This document shows positions 1-11,060 of a DNA stretch of 64,000 nucleotides, in pieces. The translations under genes and the position numbers were made by a program. The notes beneath the pieces were generated by a model. The model worked only from the letters and a program-made list of their open reading frames with translations, was not told the DNA's origin and searched no databases. Positions within the stretch are counted from its first letter, which is position 1; every line of letters begins with the position of its first letter. The stretch covers positions 496,001-560,000 of the forward strand of contig LLCB01000004.1 of NCBI GenBank assembly GCA_001414345.1, given 5' to 3'. The stretch is from Hymenoscyphus infarciens. Its lineage: Eukaryota > Ascomycota > Leotiomycetes > Helotiales > Helotiaceae.

Positions 1-333
1 CACAAATCGGCCAATCGTCGAATTGACTGGGTTCATCTCCCCGTACCCATCGACCGAAAGGATGAGGGATATTTCAATCCTTTGAATGACTTGGAGCTAC
101 GCAAGCATGGAGAGACAGAGTTGTACTTGGGTCTTGTACATGCATATGATGTCGAAGGAACACAGGAACGAATTCGTGTTGCCGATCGTGTTCTAGGTGG
201 TAGATGTTATGGCGTTGCTACGGAATGTGGTTGGGGTAGAATGGAAGAACCGGAGTTCTGTAGCATGTTGGAAGTTTCGAGACAGGCCGCTGGTATTCTT
301 TCCAGTTCTATCACGCATGGAAACTTTGCTTAA
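1..333 (+). CDS. MetE/UROD-like protein, C-terminal part (truncated by window edge)
   Basis: An open frame runs from the first base to a stop at 331-333, so only the last 110 residues of a longer gene are present; the start lies outside the window. The tail carries motifs of the fungal family related to the C-terminal domain of cobalamin-independent methionine synthase: HGETELYLGLVHAYDVEGT, then GVATECGWGR. In MetE enzymes a Cys in this region helps bind zinc, and the Cys in ATECGWGR could be that residue. Fungal members of this family are mostly uncharacterised and are not proven methionine synthases. The gene converges on the minus-strand gene at 642-1217, with about 300 bp between the stops. 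Assignment rests on recalled family motifs from a fragment. Confidence 0.75.
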   Translation, partial: HKSANRRIDWVHLPVPIDRKDEGYFNPLNDLELRKHGETELYLGLVHAYDVEGTQERIRVADRVLGGRCYGVATECGWGRMEEPEFCSMLEVSRQAAGILSSSITHGNFA

Positions 334-641
334 ACCTATGTTCTCTTCTGCAAGCTGAACAGGAATGGGCAAAAAAGTAATTTGAAGGTTTTTCTCCTCG
401 TCGAACGAGGCTTGATGTGTCTTGAGATTGAAAAGCAATGAAGTTTCATTGAGACAGCAAAGTCTCAAAATTGTATTCCAAACAGCGAAGTCCTTGGAGT
501 ATACAAGAGAAGAGAGCCACCAGTGAGTTTTATCAAGATTGCCGACCCTAGTCCCCACCACATCGATATTATAAAACCCCACCAAAACCTCCACTTCCAC
601 TTTCTCATAAACCTTTCAAGTTTCACATGACCAAGCTGGCT

Positions 642-1217
642 TCAAAGTTCAGTGCTTCCAAAACAGTAATTACTTCCATCCCCAGGATATTTATCTGAAA
701 AGTATATCCCACTAGTTCGACTTGGCGTAACCCCCTTGGTCATGAACATGTGATAAAACACACAGTTGTCGTCCCTCGTGCTCGTAGGAGATTGGAAAGA
801 ATATGAAATACATTGCGTGATAGCCATACATTTACTTTGGCAGACCAGAACACCCGAAGCTCTGTCACTTCCCCATTCGTTCGTTGACAAGAAGTCGTTT
901 GGAGTTCCTTGAACGTGACAAGTTTTCAAGCCCGTCTTCGTTGGGATTACCCCGGAACTCGTGGTAGAAGCAGTATTTGTAGCGGTTCGGGTGGGTGAAG
1001 GTCGTTTGGTCGTAGACACGATGATTGAGGTTGTTGTTGTTCGTGTGTATAATTCGTCTCGCTCGGCAACTGCCTGGGCTGTTGTGAAGGGGCTTGATGA
1101 AGAGGCGATTGTTCTAGTCAACGTGATGACATCGCGTTCATTGGCGAGCAACGGGGAAGGTGTTACAAAGGGTAGAATAGCTAATAAGGCAAAGACGTAA
1201 TTGACTTGGAAAAACAT
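642..1217 (-). CDS. Small secreted cysteine-containing protein, PAN/Apple-like
   Basis: Single-exon model of 191 residues. The open frame extends 25 codons further upstream, but the ATG at 1217 is preferred because it starts directly with a textbook signal peptide (MFFQVNYVFALLAILPFV, cleavage probably near residue 25, after LLA). Residues about 40-95 form a Ser/Thr-rich linker likely to be O-glycosylated. The C-terminal half holds six cysteines (CHVQG, VCQSKCMAITQC, CVFYH, NYCFG), with the spacing and aromatic context of PAN/Apple-like modules, which bind protein or carbohydrate. It would be secreted or cell-wall bound. No catalytic motif is visible and a precise function cannot be given. 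An intron near the 3' end cannot be excluded. Confidence 0.72.
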   Translation of the reverse strand: MFFQVNYVFALLAILPFVTPSPLLANERDVITLTRTIASSSSPFTTAQAVAERDELYTRTTTTSIIVSTTKRPSPTRTATNTASTTSSGVIPTKTGLKTCHVQGTPNDFLSTNEWGSDRASGVLVCQSKCMAITQCISYSFQSPTSTRDDNCVFYHMFMTKGVTPSRTSGIYFSDKYPGDGSNYCFGSTEL

Positions 1218-1721
1218 CTTGAATTGAACAGCTTCAAGAAGAGCGATCTCCCAATATTTAACGTCAGATAGGGACGACGTGCAAACACGCATATGAGAGT
1301 TTCCGGTTGGAAGCCGGTCATGAAAAATGCTCAGCTACGGGGTCTTCATTAAACAAAAAAATTGGATCCAAGAAAATAGACCTTGACTCGTGGCAAATGT
1401 TCTTAGCGCAGGCTGATTACGACTAAAACAGTGGTTTGACTTTATGCAAAAGGGGATAAATTCAAAAAACACTATAGGCTGCAATGTAAAGGTTTGGCAT
1501 ATATTTCCACAGAGATGACTGGCTACCACTTTCAGCCTTGCGGTGGGATACATTTAATATAAAAAAAAGTGTATTGAGAGTTCAGCTTGGTGCTTGAAAG
1601 AGGTCGAAAAACACGTGAAACTGACCTTATAGCATAGAAGTTCTCGTCATTGGTTGAACTTGCAAAGAAAGGTTCTGAGATTGACGGGTGATCTGTCAAT
1701 TTCTACTCCAGTTCTAGAATT

Positions 1722-2763
1722 TTAAAATTTCTCAGCAGCAGGCCTCATATCCAACTCATGAGTCCACAATTCCGGATCCTGCTCGGCAAGCCAAAGGTAC
1801 AATTTCCCGACAGCATCAGCGCTCATTTTCTTTCCAATTCTTTGATCTTCACCAGCTTTATCTTCAATAGCACCGTTGGCAATCGTATGGACTGCGGAGG
1901 ATCTCGGAGTTAGTATTGTCGTTTCTAGAAGTACGCCTGAGGAGGAAGGAATGTTGTGGGGGAAGAACTAAGGTTCCTAGGGTGGGAATGGTGTCGCAAG
2001 AGGAAAAAAGAACTTGGAGAACACCCACCAACATGCACACCCTTTGCACTCATTTCTCTTGCCAATGTTTGGGCGAGCTGCCTCACGCTGCCTCTGCCGA
2101 CTCCATATGCAGCGAATTCGGCATTACATCTCAAAGCTCCCATAGTACCAGTGAATATCAAAGTTCCCTTCTTCGTACCAGTTTCAGAAAGTGGCGCCTC
2201 TCCATGATGTTCAAAGAGAAGTTTAAGTGCTTCTTGTGAGAACGCAAATGCGCCGCCGACGTATTGTTCAACGCTCGTGGTGAATTCTTCGTAATTGTAG
2301 TTCATGAAAGGCTTCTTGCTTGAATTCTTTATGGAATACACGGCAACCTTGAGTTTGAGATCCTTGAACGCGTTGTGTTCCCGGATGGCTTGAAAGGCGG
2401 AGTGGAGCTGGGTTGGAGAGGTGTCTGATGGAAATGATTCCACGACACTTCCGGGGGATGTTTTTGACAGATTTTCCTTTACCGACTTGAGATTCTCGGG
2501 ATTGCGAGCAAGGAGCGCAACAGCCAGATTTCCATGAGAAGGATGAGAAAGGATACGAGCTATTCCGGTGCCCTGATGAAGTATCAGTTATAATTCGCTT
2601 AGCTTACTTATATATAAACTTCCAGAACCCATGAAGCAAGAGACTATTTAAGTTGGCATTTCGGAAAGCTTGGTGGTGAATATAAACTGTGGTGCACCAT
2701 GTGCTTGATACTTACAGTATTGGGACCGGCACCAATGATTATCGCGAGACCAGTAGGAGCCAT
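1722..2763 (-). CDS. Short-chain dehydrogenase/reductase, 3 exons
   Basis: Spliced model: exon 1 2716-2763, exon 2 2029-2572, exon 3 1722-1891; donors GTAAGT and GTGGGT, acceptors CAG. It totals 762 nt and 253 residues, the usual SDR length. The Rossmann dinucleotide loop is at the N-terminus (GAGPNTGTGIARIL), followed by the LIFTGTMGAL strand and the segment AYGVGRGSVRQLAQTLARE. Joining exon 3 restores the family's conserved GVHVVHTIANGAIED. This is the fungal SDR subgroup with a GAGPNTGTG loop and an [F/Y]AxGK-like active site. Here the usual Lys is Arg (YGVGR), which is worth noting for activity. Substrate is unknown; a cytosolic NAD(P)-dependent oxidoreductase is the safest call. Confidence 0.9.
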
Positions 2764-3100
2764 TTTGCTGAAGATCTTGGGAGTGTTCAGGAGAGTTCAA
2801 AGGGATTTACTCGTAATTGTGGCATGAAGACCATGAGAACAAACACGTGTGCGGGGTCAGACAGCCACACCACAGGCATGCCGATTTAACCGAGCCCGAG
2901 CCTTAGGAGGGCCAGGTCTGTGGTGCAGACAGCTCAATGTGGTGATGTAACCTTGGAATCTAAAGCCCGAGGTTTCGGAGATAGATAAAAGCACGTGTTG
3001 TGTTTAGTCACGTGGCTAACACTTCTTGAGCACCTCAATAACTAGGGAGCCTATAACCTTCTCATGAAAGTTTATTGCGCAAAGAGTACGATGAACCGAC
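2764..3100. other. Upstream region of the SDR gene
   Basis: About 340 bp of normal base composition upstream of the SDR start at 2763. It presumably contains the promoter. I see no clear TATA box or other gene. CACGTG-containing words occur at about 2846 (aacacgtgtg) and 2993 (gcacgtgttg), which are possible bHLH-type sites but unproven. Confidence 0.4.
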
Positions 3101-3830
3101 GGCTAGTAATTATATAGAGGGGTATTTAGTATATTTACTAGGTCTATATAACGAATAGATAAAAAAAACATTAATTATTCATTATAAATATTAAATAAAT
3201 ATATATTATTCAAGCGATTATTCAAGCGATAAGAGCTTAAATAAATATATTACGAATAGTTTCTATTTATTAAGCTTAATATCCACTCTCTAGGTCTTAG
3301 TATAAAAGGTTTATATAAGTTGAATTTTACTCCCTTTTTATATATATATTTTAATTATTATTAATAGATTATTATTATCTCTACTCTTTATTACTTATAT
3401 CATATAAAATAGGGTGTTATGTTAAAAAGTATCATATAACACCCTACTTTCTAAAATATTATATACGTAACATTTAAACTAAGTAGAGGTTTCGACGTTG
3501 AAAGAGTCGAAAGGCTCTACTCTTTTTACCTTATTTAATGATTTATCTACTTTTTTAGCCTAGAAACGCCCTAGCGTAGCCTAATCGAGATAACGAAAGC
3601 AACTAAAGCAGATAATTTCAAGGGATTTTCATATATATTTAAATAAGTGGGAAACCATACTAAAAGGGTAGAGAATATAGAATATTCATGAATAAACAAC
3701 TACTATTTACACCCTAAACGCTCCTTATTCTTAAATAATTCGAAGGGTATTTTATCCGTGGAAAATCGTGAATATTCTGAATATATTCCTAGCTTTTATT
3801 CGTTGTGCAGACCTACTGTTTGCTCCTCGG
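3100..3830. repeat. AT-rich RIP-mutated repeat, copy A
   Basis: Base composition changes abruptly from normal to very AT-rich, with TpA-dense sequence and almost no open frames, typical of RIP. The right half (about 3480-3830) is collinear with 29560-29905 in the same orientation. Shared anchors include tgatttatctacttttt, the cctaatcgag/cttaatcgag word followed by aacgaaag.aactaaag, a ..aaacgct.ctt. block and atatattc.tagctttt. The two are old diverged copies of one element. No coding domain could be recognised. Confidence 0.75.
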
Positions 3831-3912
3831 GCATCTTATGTTTTTATTCAGTTAGACCAACCTTCACCTGCATTTCTTTCGGTCAAGCTTGTACGTAAGT
3901 GTTGATCGGCGA

Positions 3913-5686
3913 TCACGGGTAGACTATAGACTCATGCCACCGATGCTCTCTAAACAAGGACACCTCCTGTCGCTCTATCGTCTCCTCGTCCTCCTCCATT
4001 TCAGCAACGAGTTCCTGTTGCTCTTTTTCTGAAATCTCTGCGTCCCTCCTTGCCTTGGCTTCGATCATCTCGATTTGTATATCCTCCCAATCCATCCCAC
4101 CGAACATATAAATCGAAAATGACCTTTCTTCCTCTGCCGGATCTCCCCGCCATTCTTCATACTCTGACACTATTGTGTTGAACATGTCCTCCTCGAAGGA
4201 CTCCGTTTCTGAGGCGAAAATCTCAGCTTCTATTCTGGCTTTGAAGTTAAGCATTGAGCGCTCAGCATTTTCGACCTCTGAAGAGTGATCTTGCTCCAAA
4301 TACCAAGCATTTTCTTTGTCTTGCTTCAGTTCTGGCCATTGACTAAGCCACTCTTCGAACTCGCGGATTTTTGGAGCGACAATTTGCTCCTCGGCCAATT
4401 CCTTGTGTGCTGCGAATTCTTGTTCCGCTTCCTGGAGAAGTTTGGCATCCAACTTTGCCATGAATTCTTTCATCTCGATCTCGGCTTCTTCGATATTTGA
4501 AGGGAAGTCCTGCCCAGCAATCCCAGCGTTCTCGGCTCGTTTCAGTTTCCATCTCTTCATCTCGGCAATCTGATCCATCATGTCATACAGCCAGGCTGGC
4601 TCTTGCTCTTCTTTTGCAACAGTTCTTGCACGCTCTTTGTTTTCTTCCACCCGTGCTTGAACTTTGTCTTGATTTTGTTCCTGGGAAATAGCTTTACTCT
4701 GCGGGGACGGAGGTGCTGGTGTTGGTTTTATGACTGCAGGTGCAGCTGGTGGTTTAACTTCTATCTCCTCAAGGTAGGCGGAAGGAACCCATCCCATCGA
4801 ACCTGAAGCAGTTCTGGCAAGCGACCATCCTATGAGGTTATTAGCAAGAAAGTAAAAATTGCGAAAGGGGGGGGATTACCACGACTGGACTTCTGGAGGA
4901 CGGAGACAACTTCGTTTTCTGTTAACGTGACCCCGTTGTCTTCTTGCGCTGAGAAGTTGTATAATGCCTGGAGTTGAGGTTTTTTGGCTTTAGCCGCCTG
5001 TATACCATGGGCGAGATGCATTTCACGTAACGGCTGGAAATAAGGTATTAGATCTCATTCACAGTACGGGTTCTTGGGAACTGACACTTACATCATCCCA
5101 GCCAATTAGAAGCCCATCATCTTCATTCTCTGGGATCACCAAAAATTCCCGCGACCGAAACTTTTCTTTCCAGCTTTCAAAAAATATGGAAGTTGGGAGT
5201 GTGAGGTAAGCTTTCCAATGATCAGGCGAACCGACGAGAGGCTCCTTTGGTTTGGGATGCTGTTGTTTTCTGAAATCCGTGATAGTTCCTAATTCACATA
5301 TCAGCAACCCCTCTGTCAAAACAAAGACAATTAAATTTCAACCCACCATTTTGTGTATCCAGCAACAAATAACTCCCATGTTTGTTTCCGTCCGTCAAAA
5401 TCGCAACATGATCGGAGAGCGGTCGAACTGCAGACTCCTCAACAGCTTCTGATTGGATCTTGCTCTCGATATTCTGAAGCCTCCAATCACTAGCGTACGT
5501 AAGATATGGGAGATGCCTGTAGAGATCTATTACATCGTCGTTTTTCTGGAGTGCGGCGTGCGTTGCAGGTGTGATGTTGGGCCAGCCGCCTGGTGGAGGA
5601 TATTCGATGGGGAGGGTGGCGAAGAATTGGTAAAAGGAGGTTATGATCGCAACAGTTTGGTCGCGGTCGTAATAGCCTTGTGTCAT
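3913..5686 (-). CDS. SH3-domain protein with Glu-rich coiled-coil C-terminus, 4 exons
   Basis: Spliced model: exons 5347-5686, 5092-5312, 4880-5033 and 3913-4829 (donors GTGGGT, GTAAGT, GTAATC; acceptors CAG, CAG, TAG), 1,632 nt, 543 residues. Residues 1-185 form a globular region starting MTQGYYDRDQTVAI, with YLLLDTQNEGLLICELGT where exons 1 and 2 join; this resembles the Smi1/Knr4-type fold of fungal proteins of unknown role. A complete SH3 domain follows at about residues 195-255: ALYNFSAQED, then GWSLARTASGSMGWVPSAYL, with the canonical ALYxF, W and GWxPxxY signature split over an intron. Then come a Pro-rich stretch (PPAAPAVIKPTPAPPSP) and about 270 residues of Glu/Lys/Ala-rich predicted coiled coil. 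Probably a cytoplasmic scaffold, perhaps actin or signalling linked by analogy with other fungal SH3 proteins. The exact role is unknown. Confidence 0.87.
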
Positions 5687-6457
5687 TTTTGGGGTTGTAT
5701 TGTGAATGAATTAATGGTTAGTTTATTGATGGTATTGGAATTATGATATAAGAAAGAGTCTCTTACATCGTGGCTCTTCTGCCTAATCCAAAACTGGGGT
5801 TACACGTTACGTAGGCGACAACCCCCTGGTGCTTCGAGTCCTGGGTTAACGTTCTCGTTTCATATTGCTTTCTCGATTGATGAATTATTCTCTATATTTC
5901 TACACTTGGCTAACCATTTCTTTCCCTTCATTTATTTCATCTAGATGCCTAGAATAATATTTTTGAGGAAGAATATTATCAACTAGTCTCTTGGCTAACT
6001 AACATCCTCAATGTAAATCTATAAATTGGGAAAGCGTTACCAACATAAAGCTAATACTATAAGCTCTTAGACGCTCTAGCTAAACTCCAACCCGCCCCCG
6101 CCCCACATCATTCCTCACTTTCATTGATCCGCTTTCCTAGGTGGAACTAAGATAAAAAGTCTTTGAATCAAAATAACACCACGTGACACTCACGTGCTTC
6201 ATAGTCGGTATTTTCTCCAACAAAGTTTTGATACGAGGCTCACCTGTAACCAGGAATGGCTCCCGGTCCTGAAACGAGTAATGTAAACATGGCTATTCCA
6301 AAAATTCGGAAATTCCGTTTCACGTGGCATGTCAGACGGTCAAAGGTTTCCGAAATGATGACATATTTGTGTTGACCTTGAGCCTCAACACCAAATTACG
6401 TCCTCGAGATGCCTACGGTCGACTTGAAACTAGACAGTCCCTTCCACGTCAGTTGCC
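5687..6457. promoter_or_regulatory. Divergent intergenic/promoter region
   Basis: This 771-bp region separates the SH3 gene (-) from the Zn2Cys6 gene (+) and must hold both promoters. It includes CACGTG words at 6181 and 6192 (cacgtgacactcacgtgctt, two sites 5 bp apart) and cacgtgg at 6322. Such E-box pairs could bind a bHLH factor; this is inference. No additional gene was seen. Confidence 0.45.
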
Positions 6458-8969
6458 ATGGAGAATACCTCACCACAGAATTTCTCTGATCATCCTTTAA
6501 ATCGCGCTTGCGATGCATGCCGATTTCACAAGGTAAAATGTCTCCCAAACATACCCAGCAGGTCCTTTCCCAACTCGAAAGCGTGTCAGCGCTGCCTGAA
6601 AACAGACCGAAATTGTGTTTTCACAGCTCCTCAAAAACGACGACAGCGGAAACGTACCGATACCCGAGTTGCAGAGTTAGAGAAGGAAGTGGAGTCGATG
6701 AAAAATCTCTTTGAGAAGAGAAAGGCTATTTCCAAACCTCCTACCGCGGATGAGCAGTTAGTGGCCGAAGCGAGGAATCTAGGAATCTCAATTGCAGCCA
6801 GGAAAGAAAGATCTCAAAACGAAATAGCGCAACCACAAACAATACAAGCATCCCCCAGCAATGACACGGCTTCGGAGAACGAGACTCACACCACCGTTTC
6901 TTCACAACCGGATGTCGTAGATAGGGGGATTCTGTCTTGGGAATCAGCAAAAGAACTTTTCCATACCTTCAATAATGACCTATATCGACATTATCCAGGA
7001 GTCTATCTTGCAGGCCTTTCAGCAGAAGACATCCGGCGAACCAAGCCAACTCTCTTTCTTGCTGTTATAGCTGGTGGGTGCGAGTTTATTTTGTGCCGTT
7101 GACTGTTTCTCCCTCAACCCTTTTTTATTTCTTTCCCTTTATCCTCAAACATACTTCTCAATGGCAATAATACTAATTTGGAGATCTTCCGCAGCTGCTT
7201 CTGGAAAGACAGACCCGCATTTATATAGCACGCTTCATAGTGAGGTTGTTGCCTCTTATGTTCAAAAAACAATTATCGAGAACGAAAAGTCATTGGAACT
7301 CGTTCAGGCACAGATCATAACGAGCATTTGGTATTACCCTCCAGGTCGGTGTTCTCTCAGTTCTCCTTTCGATATGTTTCAGGAGGATCAAGACTCTGTT
7401 TCTGCCTCAAATAGCTACTTTGCTCCTGTCGCAACCCTGTTTTCTACTCTTTTTCCTCGAACATACATTCAGAAAAAGCAATGAAAACTGACTCCAAAAT
7501 AAGGTACATTCTCCGGTCTTAAATTCTATGAATATATAAATATGGCTACTACTATGGCCCTTTCCATTGGACTCGGGACTAATCCAAATGCATCGGGGAG
7601 ACGCTGGGGGGGAGGTTCCGCCCCCCCGGAGAAGCCTATGAAATTCGAGGAAGTTTTGGAACGAAGAAGGACAATTTTGGTTTGCTATATGATTAGCACT
7701 GGGTAAGATGGCGCCAAGTTTGAACCATTTATGCATATTGGCTGATATAAAATAGTGTTTCAATGAGTCTAAGGCGACCAAATATGTACAGATGGAATAA
7801 TTGGATTAACGAGTGTGTTGAATTTCTAGACAACCACGGAACTTCTTCTGCTTTGGACAATACTCTTGTAGCCTGGGTAAAGCTGTTCCAGATTACTGAA
7901 AACATTGTTGTGGCTTTCTCTTATGATGATCCCGGCAATATCGCAGACCTCGCAGAACCGCGCGTGCAGCTGATGTTAAACGGGTTCCAATCACAAGTGT
8001 GTGCTTGGAAAGACAAGTATGAAGCAATGGGCAGTATCAATAGTATGTGGATTCTCAATCCTTCATGAGATGAATCTAACAGTGATAGTTGCGTTGTTGA
8101 TTGCATATCATCACATTCAAATGTTTATCCACGAAGTAGCCTTGCATGATGACCACAATCCAACTGGATTCATGTCCCCCTTCCGAATGGATAGTATATT
8201 ATCTGTTGCACCGGAAATACGGGCAAATTCTTCATACGTCAAAGAAGTCACAATGATAATATCCTCCGCGCATTCCATGTTAGATCTTTTTCTCGAACCC
8301 GATCGCGAAGTTCTTCGCTCCTACCCAATATTCAATTTCGTACGGCTGGCTTACGCCGCCATTGTTCTAACCAAGCTACACATTTCCTCAAAATCACCAA
8401 CAAGCTTGGTTGGTTCTGTGCTCGTCCCGGAAAGCGTCAGATTGGGATTTTACCTCCAAGCACTCATTACCAAATTGGGAGAAGCGGTAGGTCCCATGGA
8501 ATGCCGGGCACCATTTACTTTCCTTGGCCTGCTCATGAGACTCCAAATATGGTACAAGAGCCAAGAATCCGACGCCCTCTTCAAACCGCCGACAGATTTG
8601 CCCAAACTAACCGAGTGCTGGCTCCCCCCACCTCCAACCACCAAAAGAAATCGAAACCATGTAGAGGTCTTAGAAATCACCGATGAAACTCCAAACCCTG
8701 AAGCAGATGATGTCCTTGCTTCAGATGAGATGGATAATTTGAGGAGCATGGGTCTTGATGAGTTGGCGACAATGCAGCCTTTACCGAATTTTGACCTTGA
8801 TTGGCAAAGCCTTGATGTCAATCAGTTTATGAACTTGGGATCTTTGGACTCTACCATGAATTACGATAATTGGGGGCTAGGCCCGTCAAATCAAAACCTT
8901 TTCGGCAATCAGAAGATTAGTTCGGATGTCAATTGGGGGGCGTCACAAAATTACAACACTTTCCTGTGA
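6458..8969 (+). CDS. Zn2Cys6 fungal-specific transcription factor, 5 exons
   Basis: Spliced model: 6458-7073, 7195-7344, 7504-7702, 7756-8042, 8083-8969; 2,139 nt, 712 residues, closing in frame. The binuclear zinc cluster is at residues 18-53: Cys18, 21, 28, 43, 46 and 53, with an unusually long loop between Cys28 and Cys43. A basic linker and a leucine-spaced coiled coil (about residues 60-95) would set dimerisation. The middle homology region follows at about 215-560, with the typical intron-split segment SLRRPNMYRWNNWI and WYYPPGTFSGLKFYEY. The acidic, Gln/Asn-rich C-terminus, ending SQNYNTFL, looks like an activation domain. Nuclear DNA-binding regulator; target genes unknown. The neighbouring SH3 gene is divergently transcribed and need not be a target. 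Confidence 0.92.
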
Positions 8970-10225
8970 ACCCCTAGTTGATTTCACACAATTTAGCAGA
9001 ATCGAGATCCAGAACATGGAAAGAAAGCAGATCTCCGTTGGGCTTATGGAAGCAAGTGTCCAAACAACTTCATCTATTAGTTTTCGGGGCTTCACCGGGT
9101 ATCATACCCCCTGCGCTGCAAGGACGGACAACGGATATAGTACCGCGCAGTAGATTCCAGAACACTTCCAGATCAGGCCAACTCCGATTTCCTCAACATT
9201 TTTCAACAGCCTTGAACCAATGGCTTCACTATTATCGTCGATCGCGGCATCGGTCTCAGCTATACCTGTGCCCCACCGCCGCCTGCAGAGAGCGCATAAA
9301 ATTTACACATCTGAAGATGACCCGCCGTGATTCATAAACGAGATAGAGACTTCGGTTGTCAAGTCTCTTTGGCATTCGGAGTCCGGCACAGAGATATCAA
9401 GAGGGTTATAATAGACTCCTATCAACCAACGAATGCAGGAACCTGCATATCTTATCACCATAAAATAACAACCTTCCGAAAGCACGCAATCCCGAGGCTC
9501 AACGGCACAACCTTAACGCAACATCCTAAGAACCCCCATGTTTTTCTAGAACTTTCAAGAGAAGGAATGGAAGGTTTGACGGCTAGGGATGTCTTTTGAT
9601 ATGGCGGCATGGTCGGTTTTAGGGTTACAGCGAGTCATAATTTACCAATTTTGCATCCCGTCTTCTTCAAAAACAACCTTCCGCATTCGAACTTCTCATG
9701 CTGTTCAACATTTTATCAAAGCACTGTCCCCTGCGGTGCCGGCCAACTCTCGTTTAGCCCTCGTTTACATGATTGAACCTAGGAAGTAAAGCTTCACCTT
9801 GGGACTCGGAGCGACAAAAAACTGCCAACATTGCCAACAAGTGCAAGAAGAACCTCAATCTTCCCAGACTATGCATGTAGTAGATGCGGTCACATCTCAA
9901 ACCGTCTCAGTTCCACATGAGAGAATTTTAGTCCACAACCATTTTCTCCACTTCTCTTCCATCGTATCGAACACTGTTTTCATCTCAAGTTTAGTTTCAG
10001 TGGGTCGGTTTATGCACATCATATCATGCAATACCACCTTTCCAATATTCTTCAGCTCTACTGAAGTATCCACAAACACAAATTCAAGCGCCGACTCCTT
10101 GGAATGCGATTTCGTTCTCACCCCGCTATGATAAAGTCCGAGATCCTTACCCATGAACCCCCCTTTCTAAATTTTCTCACCGCACACATGCGGGGCAGTT
10201 TTGAAGTCTCCAAGTAAGATCGTCT
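8970..10225. other. Gene-free stretch after the transcription factor
   Basis: No convincing gene. Short open frames exist on both strands, the longest 110 codons at 9799-10131 (+) with an 85-codon overlap on minus at 9897-10154. None shows a recognisable domain or continuation by splicing. Part of 8970-9300 is presumably the 3' UTR of the transcription factor gene. Confidence 0.4.
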
Positions 10226-11060
10226 CCAAGGTGTAGATTGTTCTTTTTCAGCTTCCTAGTGGTTCTAGATTCAGCGTGTCCTCCCACACCTTACGATTCG
10301 GAGAGAGTGCCTAAAATAGTTTCAACCCGATGGCCTATTCACGAATCAGAACAATTTGCTCACCCCTTTCCCATATGCTTCAACCCAAAACTACCCCTTC
10401 TTTCCCAACTCCACACATGCGCTAAATGGAAGTTCCGTATACCATCCCCCCAAAACTCCTGCTTCTCCTTTACCCTCTTTTGTCCATTTTTAGTCTTCAC
10501 TACCCTCAACCCAACCATTTCTCACAGCTGTGTTCCACTATCTCGACAGCTTCCAAGTCACGAGATCCCACTGTTCTGCCTACACCCCACGATCACGACA
10601 CACTAGAGTCTTGTCACGAACTATAGATCTTACAAACTGAATGCATACCCCACACCCAAATCTCCATATTTTAAGCAACCGCATGCCACGTTCAATTGAA
10701 TCTCATCATCTCATGTCATTTCGGAGTTATCTGAACAATTTTCAACACCCTACTATAGCCACATCACAATCCATACAACGCAGACACTTGCGCAACTGTC
10801 ATCACATTCAAACAACCACGACAACCCCCTCGCTTACGACATTCCAAAACAAAACCACACATAAGATCTTATCTGATAAATTCTCCCACCATTGTACCCC
10901 CACACTTTGCCACAGTAAACACCAGCCTCTTCCCACTCAATCACACACTCTCTCACTCACTTCCGCCCTCCAACTCCCCACACCTCGGCAACACCCTCAA
11001 AGTATCGGCTCTCCACTTCTCTGCTGCTAGATTGCATGCATGATGCATACCCCCCTACCC
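10226..11060. other. G-poor, C/A/T-rich stretch
   Basis: The plus strand is strongly depleted in G over about 800 bp (runs such as ccacacccaaatctcc), giving a marked strand asymmetry. The two open frames here (10238-10606 and 10641-11030) translate to low-complexity Pro/Ser/Thr/His-rich sequence that only reflects this bias, so they are not called. It may be an untranslated leader or regulatory RNA region. Confidence 0.4.

Noticed and set aside
5760..5860. Possible tRNA (gcttcgagtcc resembles a B box)
   Set aside because: Flanking bases do not form a 5-bp T stem, no acceptor stem or A box at the right distance on either strand.
9897..10154. 85-codon minus frame that looks vaguely globular
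   Set aside because: Fully overlapped by a 110-codon plus frame; no splice partner or known motif.
10238..11030. Pro/Thr/His-rich frames of 122-129 codons
   Set aside because: Composition reflects the G-poor tract; no start context or family support.
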